A stretch of DNA of 39,857 nt from BOG-1112 sp964611335 (GTDB lineage Bacteria; Bdellovibrionota_B; Oligoflexia; Oligoflexales; Bog-1112), in the NCBI GenBank assembly GCA_964611335.1, contig CAZSXR010000006.1, positions 1-39,857 of the forward strand. The letters run 5' to 3'. The notes under the pieces were generated by a model. The model searched no databases. It saw only the letters and a program-made list of their open reading frames with translations, and was not told where the DNA came from. Numbering within the stretch: the stretch's first letter is position 1; each line of letters starts with the position of its first letter. Positions 1 to 7,314 of this stretch are shown one piece after another. The position numbers and the translations under genes were made by a program.

Positions 1-105
1 TTCTTTGTCATAACACTTTAGGCAAACCGTACTACCGTTTTTAGACCTATAGGCTGCCTCTGTGCCTTTACTGCAAAATTGGCAATAGCAAACAATCCAT
101 TCCAT
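1..105 (-). CDS. Small two-CxxC zinc-knuckle protein (runs to the window edge)
   Basis: Exactly 35 codons lie between ATG at 105 and position 1. The peptide has a CYCQFC segment near residue 6 and CLKC near residue 28, two CxxC pairs about 20 residues apart, as in a small treble-clef or zinc-ribbon knuckle. An AGGAGA ribosome-binding site sits 5 bases upstream and the ATG directly follows the TAG of the preceding gene, so it is coupled to it. If the window is circular the next codon (39857-39855) is TAG and the protein is complete at 35 residues. Function unknown; nucleic-acid binding is only a guess from the knuckle. Confidence 0.7.
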   Translation of the reverse strand, partial: MEWIVCYCQFCSKGTEAAYRSKNGSTVCLKCYDKE

Positions 106-513
106 CTACTTCTCCTCGCTTTCTGGTGGTTGTGGGAGTAGCATCCAGTGGGTGAGCGTTAATGAAACAGGGTAAGCTGTTTCACCCTCATAGGTTTCTT
201 CATACCAACCTTCAGGCCAATAGTACAAGTCTAGTTTTTCACAATAATCACCACCATAAAAGCCTACTTGACTGTGCTTATCGGCATACAAACCAAAAAT
301 ATCCCAATATTTACCCATTGAGTTATAACCTCTCAGCATTAGGCGTTTATTTTTCGGTGCTGTTGCAAGATCCTGCCACTCGTTCAAAGCCCTCAGCCGG
401 TCGATTTCGGCAAGGAGGGCTTGCACGTCGTTAAAATCGACATAACCATAAAAGCCTACTTGGTTGCCATCCTGAATACACTGAGCCACTTGATCTCTAA
501 TCTCATTAATCAT
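106..513 (-). CDS. DUF551-like hypothetical protein
   Basis: 135 residues. The C-terminal segment around residues 119-131 (LTHWMLLPQPPE) is the hallmark of DUF551, a domain common in phage early operons and of unknown function; a WQDLATAP segment near residue 46 also fits (usually W..... in that family). An N-terminal leucine-rich stretch (ALLAEIDRLRAL) looks like a short coiled coil, often seen ahead of DUF551. Start ATG at 513 overlaps the stop of the upstream gene by 4 bases (ATGA). The ribosome-binding site lies inside a 28-bp repeat shared with the neighbouring gene start. Confidence 0.75.
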   Translation of the reverse strand: MINEIRDQVAQCIQDGNQVGFYGYVDFNDVQALLAEIDRLRALNEWQDLATAPKNKRLMLRGYNSMGKYWDIFGLYADKHSQVGFYGGDYCEKLDLYYWPEGWYEETYEGETAYPVSLTLTHWMLLPQPPESEEK

Positions 514-533
514 TCTTTCGGCACCTCTCTTTT
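506..533. repeat. 28-bp direct repeat, copy 1 (gene-start cassette)
   Basis: Identical over 28 bases to 769-796. On the minus strand it contains the end of one gene (encoding TKREVPKE, stop TGA), the GAGAGG ribosome-binding site, the ATG and the first codons (M-I-N) of the next gene. It looks like a duplicated translational-coupling junction. Confidence 0.9.
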
Positions 534-776
534 AGTTAGTAATGTTAATTTAATAGCGTCTACCGCTTCCTCAAACTCTCGCCTTCTATACTCGAAGTTC
601 CGACTCATCATCTCCAGCTGGTGACGTTCTCCTAGATATTTGTGGTTTTTTGTTAGATTCTCATCGTACTCCGCTACTTCTTTGCGGAAATCATCGTACA
701 AGTCTTTAATGACAAGCTCTAAATATATTTCAATCTCTTTATCTGTCATTACCTGCTTTAAAGCTGAGTTAATCAT
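510..776 (-). CDS. Hypothetical charged helical protein
   Basis: 88 residues, rich in Glu, Lys and Arg with long predicted helices (for example residues 45-75), no recognised domain. It ends in TKREVPKE, the same eight residues that end the adjacent upstream gene, because both junctions use the same 28-bp DNA repeat. ATG at 776 overlaps the previous stop by 4 bases. Family not recognised; early-operon accessory gene. Confidence 0.75.
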   Translation of the reverse strand: MINSALKQVMTDKEIEIYLELVIKDLYDDFRKEVAEYDENLTKNHKYLGERHQLEMMSRNFEYRRREFEEAVDAIKLTLLTKREVPKE

Positions 777-796
777 TCTTTCGGCACCTCTCTTTT
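769..796. repeat. 28-bp direct repeat, copy 2 (gene-start cassette)
   Basis: Perfect copy of 506-533, at the junction between the 64-residue gene and the 88-residue gene. It supplies the C-terminal TKREVPKE, stop, ribosome-binding site and start codon. Confidence 0.9.
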
Positions 797-967
797 CGTA
801 ACGTCAACACCGTAAACCTGCTCGATGGCCTTGTAGAGCGTCATAGGTTCACAAGGATGACTGGGATCCGTCCAGTTGTGATACCAATCCAGCAAAGGCT
901 TTCTAAGCGTAGCAAGCTGGGCTTTTAGCTCGGCGTTTTCTTGCTCAGGGGTTAGGGAAAGTTTCAT
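773..967 (-). CDS. Small hypothetical protein with N-terminal coiled coil
   Basis: 64 residues. Residues 5-22 (LTPEQENAELKAQLATLR) form a short amphipathic helix or coiled coil, followed by a Trp/Pro-rich middle and the TKREVPKE tail. GAGG lies 6-9 bases upstream of ATG 967. The gene is sandwiched between coupled small genes. No family recognised. Confidence 0.7.
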   Translation of the reverse strand: MKLSLTPEQENAELKAQLATLRKPLLDWYHNWTDPSHPCEPMTLYKAIEQVYGVDVTKREVPKE

Positions 968-972
968 CTCAT

Positions 973-1431
973 TTACTCCTCTATAACTTCAATTGGCCAA
1001 CGGTGAAAAAGCGCTGTGTGGATCTTTACCTTTTCATCTAAAAGGTAAGAAGGGTATAAATCTGGGGAGCCGTCTAACTTAATCCATTTGCACCCCAACA
1101 AATACTCCATAGCCGCCCGAATAGCGTCGTTCTCTAGTTCGTACTGTATTTCATTGACTTCGGGGATAATAAAACACACTTCATCACAGTAATCTATATA
1201 CCGCTCAATCAAAACAACCTTCTTTTCCGGCTTAGGCTCTTCATAGAGGGTAAATGGGGCGAAGTCTGGATCAAATGGGAGGTGTGTCTGGATAGCCCAA
1301 AAATCATTTCCACTGTTTTTACGGTGATAGCCGTCCTCTTCAAGTCGCCACAAATCACCATCACTGTCTTTAATGATTTTGCCGTCAACTAGTAGCTTGA
1401 CCGCTTCTTTGAATGTAAGGGGTTTACTCAT
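973..1431 (-). CDS. Hypothetical phage early protein
   Basis: 152 residues, acidic. The N-terminus (LTFKEAVKLLVDGKIIKD, then a W and a GYH segment) resembles the 'F.EAv..L..GK.v' opening common to many unrelated-looking phage early proteins, including DUF2829-type ones, but the match is too short to assign. The C-terminus holds a Cys/Trp segment (LLGCKWIKLDG). A 12-base gap separates its start from the pentapeptide gene upstream. Confidence 0.7.
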   Translation of the reverse strand: MSKPLTFKEAVKLLVDGKIIKDSDGDLWRLEEDGYHRKNSGNDFWAIQTHLPFDPDFAPFTLYEEPKPEKKVVLIERYIDYCDEVCFIIPEVNEIQYELENDAIRAAMEYLLGCKWIKLDGSPDLYPSYLLDEKVKIHTALFHRWPIEVIEE

Positions 1432-1443
1432 TGTTTGCTGCTC

Positions 1444-2391
1444 CTAAACCTTAATGCCTGTAACGTCTTTAAAAATCTTCTTATCAAAACCCGGAATAGC
1501 CTTAATCAGTTCTTGCTGAGCTTTAGGCGTGTTAGCCCACCACTCTTTGCAAGCGTCTTTAAAAGCAACAGGAACTTGCTTGCCGTTGGTATGTTCTCCA
1601 GTGCGCTCATTTTCGGACAGATCTTTATTTTCTAGCCATTTAGTCAGCTTGAACGGGGCGTAAAAAAGCGCTAGGTAATTCTCAGTATCCTTAAACTCGC
1701 TCATCAAAACAAAAGCAGCGCCATTAAATAGACTGCTAGGTTGCTCAACTGTGTTAAACAGGCCAGTCTGATAACTCGCCGTGTTCCAGTAGCCTGTGTT
1801 CCAGTTGCCTGTGTTACGGTTGCCTGTGTTACAGTTGCCTGTGTTCCAGTTGCCTGTGTTACGGTTGCCTGTGTTACAGTTGCCTGTGTTACAGTAGCCT
1901 GTGTTACAGTTGCCTGTGTTACAGTCGCCTGTGTTCCAGTAGCCTGTGTTACGGTTGCCTGTGTTCCAGTTGCCTGTGTTACGGTTGCCTGTGTTACGGT
2001 TGCCTGTGTTACGGTTGCCTGTGTTCCAGTCGCCTGTGTTACAGTTGCCTGTGTTACAGTAGCCTGAATTTTTTGATCCAATATTAAAAGACTTATCCTG
2101 AACAGGAGCTAGCATTTTAAAAGAGGAAACGCACCACTTATCCCCCTCCTCAATTAGCTCAGCCCCTTTTGGGATTTCAATCTCAAAAACTTCAGTATTA
2201 TCGCCAAAGCTATAATAGTTGTAAACTGACGCTGAGTTTTCACAGCAATGAAAACCACTAACGCAAGGTTCTAGCTTGCCATCGTGCTTATAAGTCTTGC
2301 CAATTTCAAAGACCTTATCACGGCAACCATACTTGCCATCACCTAAGATATTCATTGCTTTGTATGCTTTTAGTTTTTTAGTGGTTTTCAT
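1444..2391 (-). CDS. DUF7666-like protein with tandem NTGxx pentapeptide repeats
   Basis: 315 residues. Residues 1-95 form a globular N-terminal domain (KAYKAMN...GYGCRDKVFEIGKTY..., then CVSGFHCC and EVFEIEIPKGAEL) that I recognise as the phage-associated DUF7666 type. Residues about 105-200 are 18 consecutive NTG[N/D/Y][R/W/C] units plus degenerate flanking ones, expected to fold as an asparagine/glycine-rich beta-helix like the NxGxxN pentapeptide class. The C-terminal ~110 residues are globular and charged. Function unknown; proteins of this build occur in phage early regions. The start overlaps the upstream stop by one base (TAATG). Confidence 0.85.
   Translation of the reverse strand: MKTTKKLKAYKAMNILGDGKYGCRDKVFEIGKTYKHDGKLEPCVSGFHCCENSASVYNYYSFGDNTEVFEIEIPKGAELIEEGDKWCVSSFKMLAPVQDKSFNIGSKNSGYCNTGNCNTGDWNTGNRNTGNRNTGNRNTGNWNTGNRNTGYWNTGDCNTGNCNTGYCNTGNCNTGNRNTGNWNTGNCNTGNRNTGNWNTGYWNTASYQTGLFNTVEQPSSLFNGAAFVLMSEFKDTENYLALFYAPFKLTKWLENKDLSENERTGEHTNGKQVPVAFKDACKEWWANTPKAQQELIKAIPGFDKKIFKDVTGIKV
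1783..2070. repeat. 15-bp tandem repeat inside the DUF7666 gene
   Basis: About 19 head-to-tail 15-bp units (plus strand core cctgtgtt followed by aca, acg or cca, then gtt, gta or gtc). Only two codon positions vary, giving R/W/C and N/D/Y in the protein. The unit is a multiple of three, so gain or loss of units keeps the frame; it also creates long meaningless open frames on both strands. Confidence 0.9.
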
Positions 2392-2606
2392 TACGCTAGT
2401 CCTCTCATTTCATAAAAATCACGATGGAAACGCTCTCTGGTCTGTGACGGCTTTGCGAAAGCCTCGCACCAGTATCCCAAACCCCATCGGCAGAACTTCC
2501 AGCCTCTGCCGAGGCAAAGGTCACATCCTGCCTCAGTGATGGGTTTGTTGGCTAAAAATTGCTCACCTGCTGCACAAGCGCAGGGCTGTTCTAAAATTTC
2601 ATACAT
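2391..2606 (-). CDS. Small cysteine-rich protein, probable zinc binder
   Basis: 71 residues with CACAAG near residue 9 and CDLCLGRGWKFC near residue 29, a DnaJ-like CxxCxGxG knuckle plus further Cys residues, consistent with one structural zinc. GAGG lies 8 bases before ATG 2606. It overlaps the 60-residue frame upstream by 16 bases. No partner or function can be inferred. Confidence 0.75.
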   Translation of the reverse strand: MYEILEQPCACAAGEQFLANKPITEAGCDLCLGRGWKFCRWGLGYWCEAFAKPSQTRERFHRDFYEMRGLA

Positions 2607-2773
2607 TTTCTGATCCTCATTCTGTTAGCCTGCCAATAGCGCCTTAAGTGGAATTTCAGCAGATACCTTCCCAGTAGGATGCCTGTGCTGGTGGTGCGTG
2701 CATAACGGGGGCGATGCTTATAAGCATCACTGCGAGCATAAAGATAATTCTCATGTAGTGTGAGTCCTTTCAT
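2591..2773 (-). CDS. Hypothetical basic 60-residue protein
   Basis: Begins with ATG directly after the TAA of the helicase gene, with AGGAG 5-6 bases upstream, which is a very good start. The product is basic and aromatic (RRYWQANRMRIRK near the end) with no known domain. A second frame inside it (2656-2754) encodes a signal-like peptide, so either or both may be real. Coding is supported mainly by start context and coupling. Confidence 0.5.
   Translation of the reverse strand: MKGLTLHENYLYARSDAYKHRPRYARTTSTGILLGRYLLKFHLRRYWQANRMRIRKCMKF
2656..2754 (-). CDS. Nested 32-residue signal-peptide-like ORF
   Basis: Lies wholly inside the 60-residue frame, +1 shifted. The product starts MRIIFMLAVMLISIAPVMHA: a basic start, a 14-residue hydrophobic core and an A-x-A-like region (PPAQA), then a short YWEGIC tail. 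AAGGA lies about 10 bases before its ATG. It could be a tiny membrane or exported peptide, or a chance hydrophobic frame. Confidence 0.35.
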   Translation of the reverse strand: MRIIFMLAVMLISIAPVMHAPPAQASYWEGIC

Positions 2774-4051
2774 TTAGTCTCCTAAGTCGTAAAATTTGGT
2801 GATCTCTTCTCTAAAATCCAGACGGCATGATCCGGTTTCGCCATTCCGGTTTTTTGCCAGTCCAACATCAACCCCACTAGAGGCGCTTGGGTCGTAGTAT
2901 TTCTCTCTAAACAGAAAAATAATCTTGTCGGCATCCTGCTCAATATCGCCTGAATCCCTCAGGTCTGACATCTTCGGCCGCTTATCTTCTCTGGTTTCGG
3001 TCGCTCTTGATAACTGAGCCAATGCTAGAACCGGTAAGTTGAACTCAAGCGCAATGCCTTTTAAGCCATTACTAACCTGCTTAGTGCGCTCATAGGCATT
3101 AGAACCTTTAACCTGAACAAGCCCCAAGTGGTCAACTACTACAAGACCAAGCTCACCATACACAGCCCGATATTTTGAGATCGCTGCTCTGATTTTTTCC
3201 AGACCTATCCCAGAGGCGTCCAGAACTCTCAAATTGTCAGGGGGGTGCATAGACCTTAGCTTGACCATATTACTCTTGCTCTCGGCCATGCCGACGACCA
3301 CTCGTTTAATGATTTGATGCGATGGCATCTCCAAAGTGAAGAATAAAACAGGTTTTTTGTCTGCTACATTGCTAGCGATATTAATAGCAAGTGAGGTTTT
3401 TCCCATTCCTGGGCGAGCTGCCAAAATAATCAATTCCCCTTCTGAAAAGCCGTCAAGCACTCTGTCCATTGACTTGAAGCCAGTAGGAAGCCCAAGCAGT
3501 TCACCCTTAAGTTTGCGTTCAATCTCTGCTAAGGCTTTGGCTTTTAGTTGCTCATTAGTGAACTCTTTGCCCTTATAGCCAATCTTAGAGGCGTTATCCA
3601 AGAAGTTTCTCAGGTTTTGTATAAAGTCAATGGCAGACGGTGTCTCATCTGGGCAGTCAGGAGATAGCTCATAGGCAACCTGCTCACAGGCTAGGATCAG
3701 ATCACGCTTGATGAATTTGTCCTTAATTACATCAAGGTAATACTCTAAACCGTGTGGCATAGCTGCTATAGCCAGATCGTTGATGTAGGTTTTACCGCCA
3801 ACATGGGTGTACAGGCTTAAATCATTCGCTGTTTCTGGCACTGAGACGATATCAGGCTTTGTGTTCTGTTCAACACAGTGCTTGATCACAGCAAAAATAT
3901 GCTGGTGTGTAGGCTGGTAGAAGAACTCAGGCGTTAGCTCAGCCAGCACTAAAGCAGGGTCAAAGTAACCTGCTAAGATGCCACCAAGCAGCTTTTGCTC
4001 TATCTCAACAGAGTGGGTTTTGCTCTCTAGCATCATCCTCGCATGTTCCAT
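2774..4051 (-). CDS. dnaB: Replicative DNA helicase, DnaB family
   Basis: 425 residues, close to normal DnaB length. The N-terminal domain is at about 14-110 (SVEIEQKLLGGIL; PEFFYQPTHQHIF). The RecA-like domain starts near 190, with Walker A AARPGMGKTS at 211-220, Walker B LVVVDH near 303-308, and the DnaB signature DLRDSGDIEQDADKIIFLFR near 365-385. It unwinds DNA ahead of the phage replication fork as a hexamer. The adjacent DUF1376-type protein is the likely loader. The start is uncertain: ATG 4051 overlaps the upstream gene by 19 bases, while ATG 4036 would give the usual 4-base ATGA overlap. Confidence 0.97.
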   Translation of the reverse strand: MEHARMMLESKTHSVEIEQKLLGGILAGYFDPALVLAELTPEFFYQPTHQHIFAVIKHCVEQNTKPDIVSVPETANDLSLYTHVGGKTYINDLAIAAMPHGLEYYLDVIKDKFIKRDLILACEQVAYELSPDCPDETPSAIDFIQNLRNFLDNASKIGYKGKEFTNEQLKAKALAEIERKLKGELLGLPTGFKSMDRVLDGFSEGELIILAARPGMGKTSLAINIASNVADKKPVLFFTLEMPSHQIIKRVVVGMAESKSNMVKLRSMHPPDNLRVLDASGIGLEKIRAAISKYRAVYGELGLVVVDHLGLVQVKGSNAYERTKQVSNGLKGIALEFNLPVLALAQLSRATETREDKRPKMSDLRDSGDIEQDADKIIFLFREKYYDPSASSGVDVGLAKNRNGETGSCRLDFREEITKFYDLGD

Positions 4052-4764
4052 TCCGGCTTAGCCTGTTGAGGGACTTCGTCGAGCCACCGCCCTTGATTTA
4101 AGAAGGTTGACGGGTTGGGGATGTAACGGCCATTGTCTTTTTTCCAGTCAGGAGAAGCTTTGTAGCGCTCCACTGTGTCCGCTATTGCTTGCACTTTGGC
4201 TGAGAGGTGTTTACGTTTCCAAATCCTCTCGCAATATTCTTTCGCTGTTTTTTTCGGGTAGGCTTTCCAAAATATTTCAAACCCATCGACATCCCCCTCT
4301 GGGGGTAAGGGGGTATTACTTATAATTGAAGATGAAATAGAAGATGAAAAGCTATTTTTTGCCAATGGCAAATCGATGGCAGAACTATGGCACGTGCTAT
4401 TATCTTCGGATGCGCTAGCCCAGCGCTTTTCAGCCCCTTTTTTCCCAGCAACGCTTTTTGTTTTGCTATATTCTTTTTGTTTTCTTTTTTCTTTTTCCAA
4501 TCTTGGATGATGCAAAACTGAAGCAGAGTTATAGCACGTGCTAACAAAACAATTTTCTAAATACGGCCAAAGTTCTTGCATTTTCTCAACTGAAACACGG
4601 CACAGCTTAGCTAATTTTTCCATCTCTGTAGGGAGTCCGTCTTCTCTCCAGCAGTAAGCCATTAAACGGATGTAAGCGCCCTCAGCTTCAAGAGGCATTA
4701 GGGCTACATTAGCATCAGCTAAGTAATCAGCTGGGTAGAATTGAAACGCTGGGTACTTACTCAT
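4033..4764 (-). CDS. DUF1376-type replication protein, probable helicase loader/initiator
   Basis: 243 residues. The N-terminus (FQFYPADYLADANVALMPL then EGAYIRLMAYCWREDGLP) is a clear DUF1376 winged-helix-like domain. After a low-complexity linker (Ser-rich, residues about 125-150) the C-terminus has FWKAYPKK and GRYIPNPSTFLNQGRWLDE, the tail found on many phage O/DnaT-like replication proteins. By family and by position immediately upstream of dnaB it probably recruits the helicase to the origin. No iteron cluster was seen within the gene. Overlaps both neighbours by a few bases. Confidence 0.85.
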   Translation of the reverse strand: MSKYPAFQFYPADYLADANVALMPLEAEGAYIRLMAYCWREDGLPTEMEKLAKLCRVSVEKMQELWPYLENCFVSTCYNSASVLHHPRLEKEKRKQKEYSKTKSVAGKKGAEKRWASASEDNSTCHSSAIDLPLAKNSFSSSISSSIISNTPLPPEGDVDGFEIFWKAYPKKTAKEYCERIWKRKHLSAKVQAIADTVERYKASPDWKKDNGRYIPNPSTFLNQGRWLDEVPQQAKPEWNMRG

Positions 4765-5203
4765 GCTGCACCTCCTCTAACACAAGCCCTAGATGCTCGA
4801 AGCACTGCGCAAAGCGTGTGCGGTCATTCCCTATGTATATCAATGTCTGACAACGGGGGTTCCCTTTAACTGGCTTGCCGGTTTTTGGGTCAATAAAACC
4901 AACTCTTTTATACAGCAGGCAAAAAACAGCACCAGGGAACAATGCCTGCATCCGCTCGGTACTATGGTCATGATCCATAATCCAGATTTGTTCTAAATTT
5001 TGAAACATCCCCCTTAATGCCCATTGTTTGTATTGGCTAAATGGCGGATTAATAAAAGTGCACTCAGGCCATACTAAAGCCAACCCATCAAAAATAGGGT
5101 TTACGGGGCAGGGATCAAACCATCCATCAGGCCACATTTTATCAACAGCGTCCAAAATATATCTGGGGGTTTGCCAAAAGTCATTTTCTTTAAGCTTACT
5201 CAC
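4757..5203 (-). CDS. Phage N6-adenine DNA methyltransferase (Dam-like)
   Basis: About 148 residues from GTG 5203. Motifs typical of the short phage N-6-adenine methyltransferase family (PF05869) are visible: DFWQTP at the start, WFDPCP, then the catalytic NPPFSQY (motif IV), with the AdoMet region formed by the DPCP segment. GTG is preferred over the longer ATG frame because AAAGAGG sits 9 bases before it and the upstream 49-residue gene occupies the extra region. Likely methylates phage DNA, perhaps against host restriction. The target site cannot be read from sequence. Confidence 0.85.
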   Translation of the reverse strand: MSKLKENDFWQTPRYILDAVDKMWPDGWFDPCPVNPIFDGLALVWPECTFINPPFSQYKQWALRGMFQNLEQIWIMDHDHSTERMQALFPGAVFCLLYKRVGFIDPKTGKPVKGNPRCQTLIYIGNDRTRFAQCFEHLGLVLEEVQHE

Positions 5204-5345
5204 TTTTAAAAACCTCTTTATAAAACTCACTCTCACTGTCAAAAGCCACAACCGACAAATGCCCGTCATGCTTCAAAATATAGTGCTTGCCGTTTTCTGC
5301 TTTTAGCAGAATGGGCTGATCGCTGTATATGTGGGTTAGCATCAT
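5196..5345 (-). CDS. Hypothetical 49-residue protein
   Basis: Product begins MMLTHIYSDQPILLKAENGK. ATG 5345 overlaps the nuclease stop (ATGA) and GGAG is 7 bases upstream; its end overlaps the GTG of the methyltransferase gene by 8 bases. Coupling on both sides and sensible beta-strand-rich composition support it as real. It has a KHYILKHDGHLSVVAFDSE segment; no family recognised. Confidence 0.7.
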   Translation of the reverse strand: MMLTHIYSDQPILLKAENGKHYILKHDGHLSVVAFDSESEFYKEVFKSE

Positions 5346-5713
5346 GGCTTTGCTCCCTCTAGCGCTGCGTAAACCTCTCTGACAAACTTTTCCAGCTTGG
5401 CTATGGGTAAGTTAAGCCAGAAGTTATTTGGCTCTCCCTGCACCCTGTAGGCAATGACTGGCACTTTGTGAGAAGGGCAGTCTGCTTCAACCTGCTTGCG
5501 GAAGGCTGGGAAGCTGTAATTTTTGGTGTTTTTGACCTCAAAGAAGATACTCTCAAGGCCTTTAACGTTGATATCAGCATTGTCTTGGCCTCCCCAAGCG
5601 GTAAACTGGTAGTTTCTGCGGTCTTGAGGGGTGCGCTCTCTGCCTAAGATACCTAGCAGAACGCTTATCAGCTCCGCCTCACCTCTATTCCCTTTAGCTT
5701 TTGGATTTTTCAT
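5342..5713 (-). CDS. PD-(D/E)XK superfamily nuclease, possible Holliday junction resolvase
   Basis: About 123 residues from ATG 5713 (a GTG at 5722 is also possible). NPKAKGNRGEAEL near the start is the conserved helix with its Glu. GGQDNADI then FFEVKNTKN gives the D...ExK metal-binding core, followed by a helix KQVEAD and VIAYR strand as in Hjc/RusA-replacing phage nucleases. It lies in the replication-recombination block with ERF and helicase, so branch cleavage during recombination or packaging is the likely role; other endonuclease roles are possible. Confidence 0.75.
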   Translation of the reverse strand: MKNPKAKGNRGEAELISVLLGILGRERTPQDRRNYQFTAWGGQDNADINVKGLESIFFEVKNTKNYSFPAFRKQVEADCPSHKVPVIAYRVQGEPNNFWLNLPIAKLEKFVREVYAALEGAKP

Positions 5714-5829
5714 AACTCTCACTCTCTCTATGCGCTGACTGCCCTAGAAGCCTTATTCCCTAGTCATTCGGCTATCTCCAGTCTGTCAAGAATTTCACTA
5801 GGCTGGAGAGGAAACCGAGGGCGGGTCTT
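5714..5829 (-). other. Intergenic gap with 7-bp inverted repeat
   Basis: No gene is supported here. An inverted repeat TCTCCAG/CTGGAGA (5775-5781 and 5803-5809) flanks a 21-base loop containing a consensus TTGACA on the minus strand, but I find no good -10 at 16-18 bases. It may be a weak internal promoter region or an RNA hairpin. Confidence 0.4.
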
Positions 5830-6144
5830 TTACTTCTGGTACTCAAATAACCCTCTGTCAATAATTCGCTGGAAGGCTTTATAATTAATACCAATAGCAT
5901 CCATTAACTGCTTGGAAGTTAGTTTAATCCCTTGCTTTTTAACTTTATCGTTAATGGTTTTGAGTTGTTCAGCTCTTAATGAGTCTTTTTGCCAACTAGA
6001 CTCTCTCTTTTTTTTGACAGCCTTTTCTCTGGCTTTTTGTGTTTGCAGTTGGTGTACTTTTGGCTGTGGTTGTCCTCCTTGTTTTTGTTCTAAAAGGCCT
6101 CTAATCTCAATTAACTCGTTTAAGATTAATTCCATATCTGACAT
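5830..6144 (-). CDS. Hypothetical basic protein with C-terminal helix-turn-helix-like segment
   Basis: 104 residues: an N-terminal helix (MELILNELIEIRGLLEQ), a Gln/Pro/Lys-rich linker (residues 20-50) and a C-terminal segment GIKLTSKQLMDAIGINYKAF that looks like a helix-turn-helix. AGGAG is 7 bases before the ATG. Could bind DNA as a regulator or replication accessory; family not recognised. Confidence 0.65.
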   Translation of the reverse strand: MSDMELILNELIEIRGLLEQKQGGQPQPKVHQLQTQKAREKAVKKKRESSWQKDSLRAEQLKTINDKVKKQGIKLTSKQLMDAIGINYKAFQRIIDRGLFEYQK

Positions 6145-6188
6145 TAGTTTTCTCCTCTCTCTATTTATATTGGGATGTTACGCTGGGT

Positions 6189-6380
6189 TTAAAACTCTTC
6201 GCTTGGTTTATAACTAGCCTTATAATCAGGGTGTTTTGATTCCTGCTTATACTTGTTCTTTTTGATGTTCACAAACGTGTCTGCTGGGGCTTGAGCGATC
6301 GCTTCTTTCACCTTGTCAGTGAGTTTAAAGCTCATCCCGTACTCGTTCTCCCAGATACCAAAAAGGTCTACATACTTCAT
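6189..6380 (-). CDS. Small hypothetical protein coupled to ERF
   Basis: 63 residues, starts one base inside the ERF stop (TAATG) with AGGAG 10 bases upstream. The tail KNKYKQESKHPDYKASYKP resembles short basic tails seen on phage proteins encoded next to single-strand annealing proteins, so a recombination accessory role is possible but unproven. Confidence 0.65.
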   Translation of the reverse strand: MKYVDLFGIWENEYGMSFKLTDKVKEAIAQAPADTFVNIKKNKYKQESKHPDYKASYKPSEEF

Positions 6381-7090
6381 TACGCTGCTTCTCCTGTGAT
6401 TAACTTAATTTCATCGTTTGTAAGTTGGTTTGACTCTTTACGCTCAATAAAGTCAGTCATTTGATCGACTAGGGAGCTTAACTTATCAAGTGGTAGGCTT
6501 GCTGACGGTGTGCATTTTAATAAGCTCACAAGCTCTTTTGCTGATAACCCTGCTTGAAGCCTTAACCCTTTAATGGTTTGCAACATGGCTGAGGCTTGAT
6601 TCTGCGCTTCAGGTGGACGCTCCCAACCATTAGCACCCTTGATCATTGTTTCGCCATTGATAACAGTGGTGGGGACAGGCATGGCTCCGTTTGCGTCGTC
6701 ATCCTCATTTTTTGCACAAAGGCCAAAAATGCCGTTAAGGGCGTAACGCTTGCCATAGGTATGACAAGAGCCAGATCCTTGCGGATCTTTTTTCCCCATA
6801 CATACGTCATGGGTGTATTTTACCCATTCGCCAGATGTGTGAAAAATCGTTGTTTCTACAACCATTAAATCAACTGATGAGGTGGGGGCGTTATCTTGGG
6901 ATAAGAATAAGCCTTGTTCTGTTAGTGCCGGTAATACAGCCTCCAGCACTACATCAAGGGGAGCGTATTTAAAAGCCTTACCTTTGTTTTTAATAAAATC
7001 ATTCTCGGCAGTCTTAACAATCGTGCCAATATTCGCCCGAGCTGCCATCAAGGCAGGAATTAACTCTTTTACTGTTTCGCTCGTTTTCAT
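6380..7090 (-). CDS. erf: ERF family single-strand annealing recombinase
   Basis: 236 residues. ERF core: KYAPLDVVLEAVLPALTEQG at about 41-60, then GSGSCHTYGKRYALNGIFGL near 105-124 followed by the acidic EDDDAN. This matches the P22 Erf signature (usually GS.i.Y..RYAL..i.g). The C-terminal ~80 residues are variable, as in the family. It anneals complementary single strands during phage recombination or genome circularisation. GGAG lies 9 bases upstream of ATG 7090. Confidence 0.92.
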   Translation of the reverse strand: MKTSETVKELIPALMAARANIGTIVKTAENDFIKNKGKAFKYAPLDVVLEAVLPALTEQGLFLSQDNAPTSSVDLMVVETTIFHTSGEWVKYTHDVCMGKKDPQGSGSCHTYGKRYALNGIFGLCAKNEDDDANGAMPVPTTVINGETMIKGANGWERPPEAQNQASAMLQTIKGLRLQAGLSAKELVSLLKCTPSASLPLDKLSSLVDQMTDFIERKESNQLTNDEIKLITGEAA

Positions 7091-7128
7091 TCTCTCGGTC
7101 TCCTAATAATGCTGATATCTTGTAGTCT

Positions 7129-7314
7129 TTAGTGTGGCTTTATCCCCTGTTCTCGTTGAATAAGGCAAAGCACCCTAAATGTTTTCATTGCTGATAAAAA
7201 ATCTTCATATTCATCGCTCAATGTATAGCCGTAATCACCTGCCAGCTCTTCTAAATCATTGGCAGTGTCCTCAAGCATGACAATCAAGGCATCAATGCGT
7301 TCTAGTTTGTTCAT
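7129..7314 (-). CDS. Small acidic hypothetical protein
   Basis: 61 residues, helical and acidic (DALIVMLEDTANDLEELAGDYG). ATG 7314 overlaps the stop of the 43-residue gene upstream (ATGA) and GGAG lies 10 bases away. No family recognised. Confidence 0.65.
   Translation of the reverse strand: MNKLERIDALIVMLEDTANDLEELAGDYGYTLSDEYEDFLSAMKTFRVLCLIQREQGIKPH

Noticed and set aside
1783..2070. CRISPR array or diversity-generating retroelement target
   Set aside because: Repeat units are 15 bp with no spacers; no reverse transcriptase, template repeat or accessory gene is present.
1704..2081. Long open frames on both strands across the pentapeptide repeat (for example a TQATV repeat protein)
   Set aside because: They are by-products of a 15-bp repeat read in other frames; the NTGxx frame has the recognisable flanking domains.
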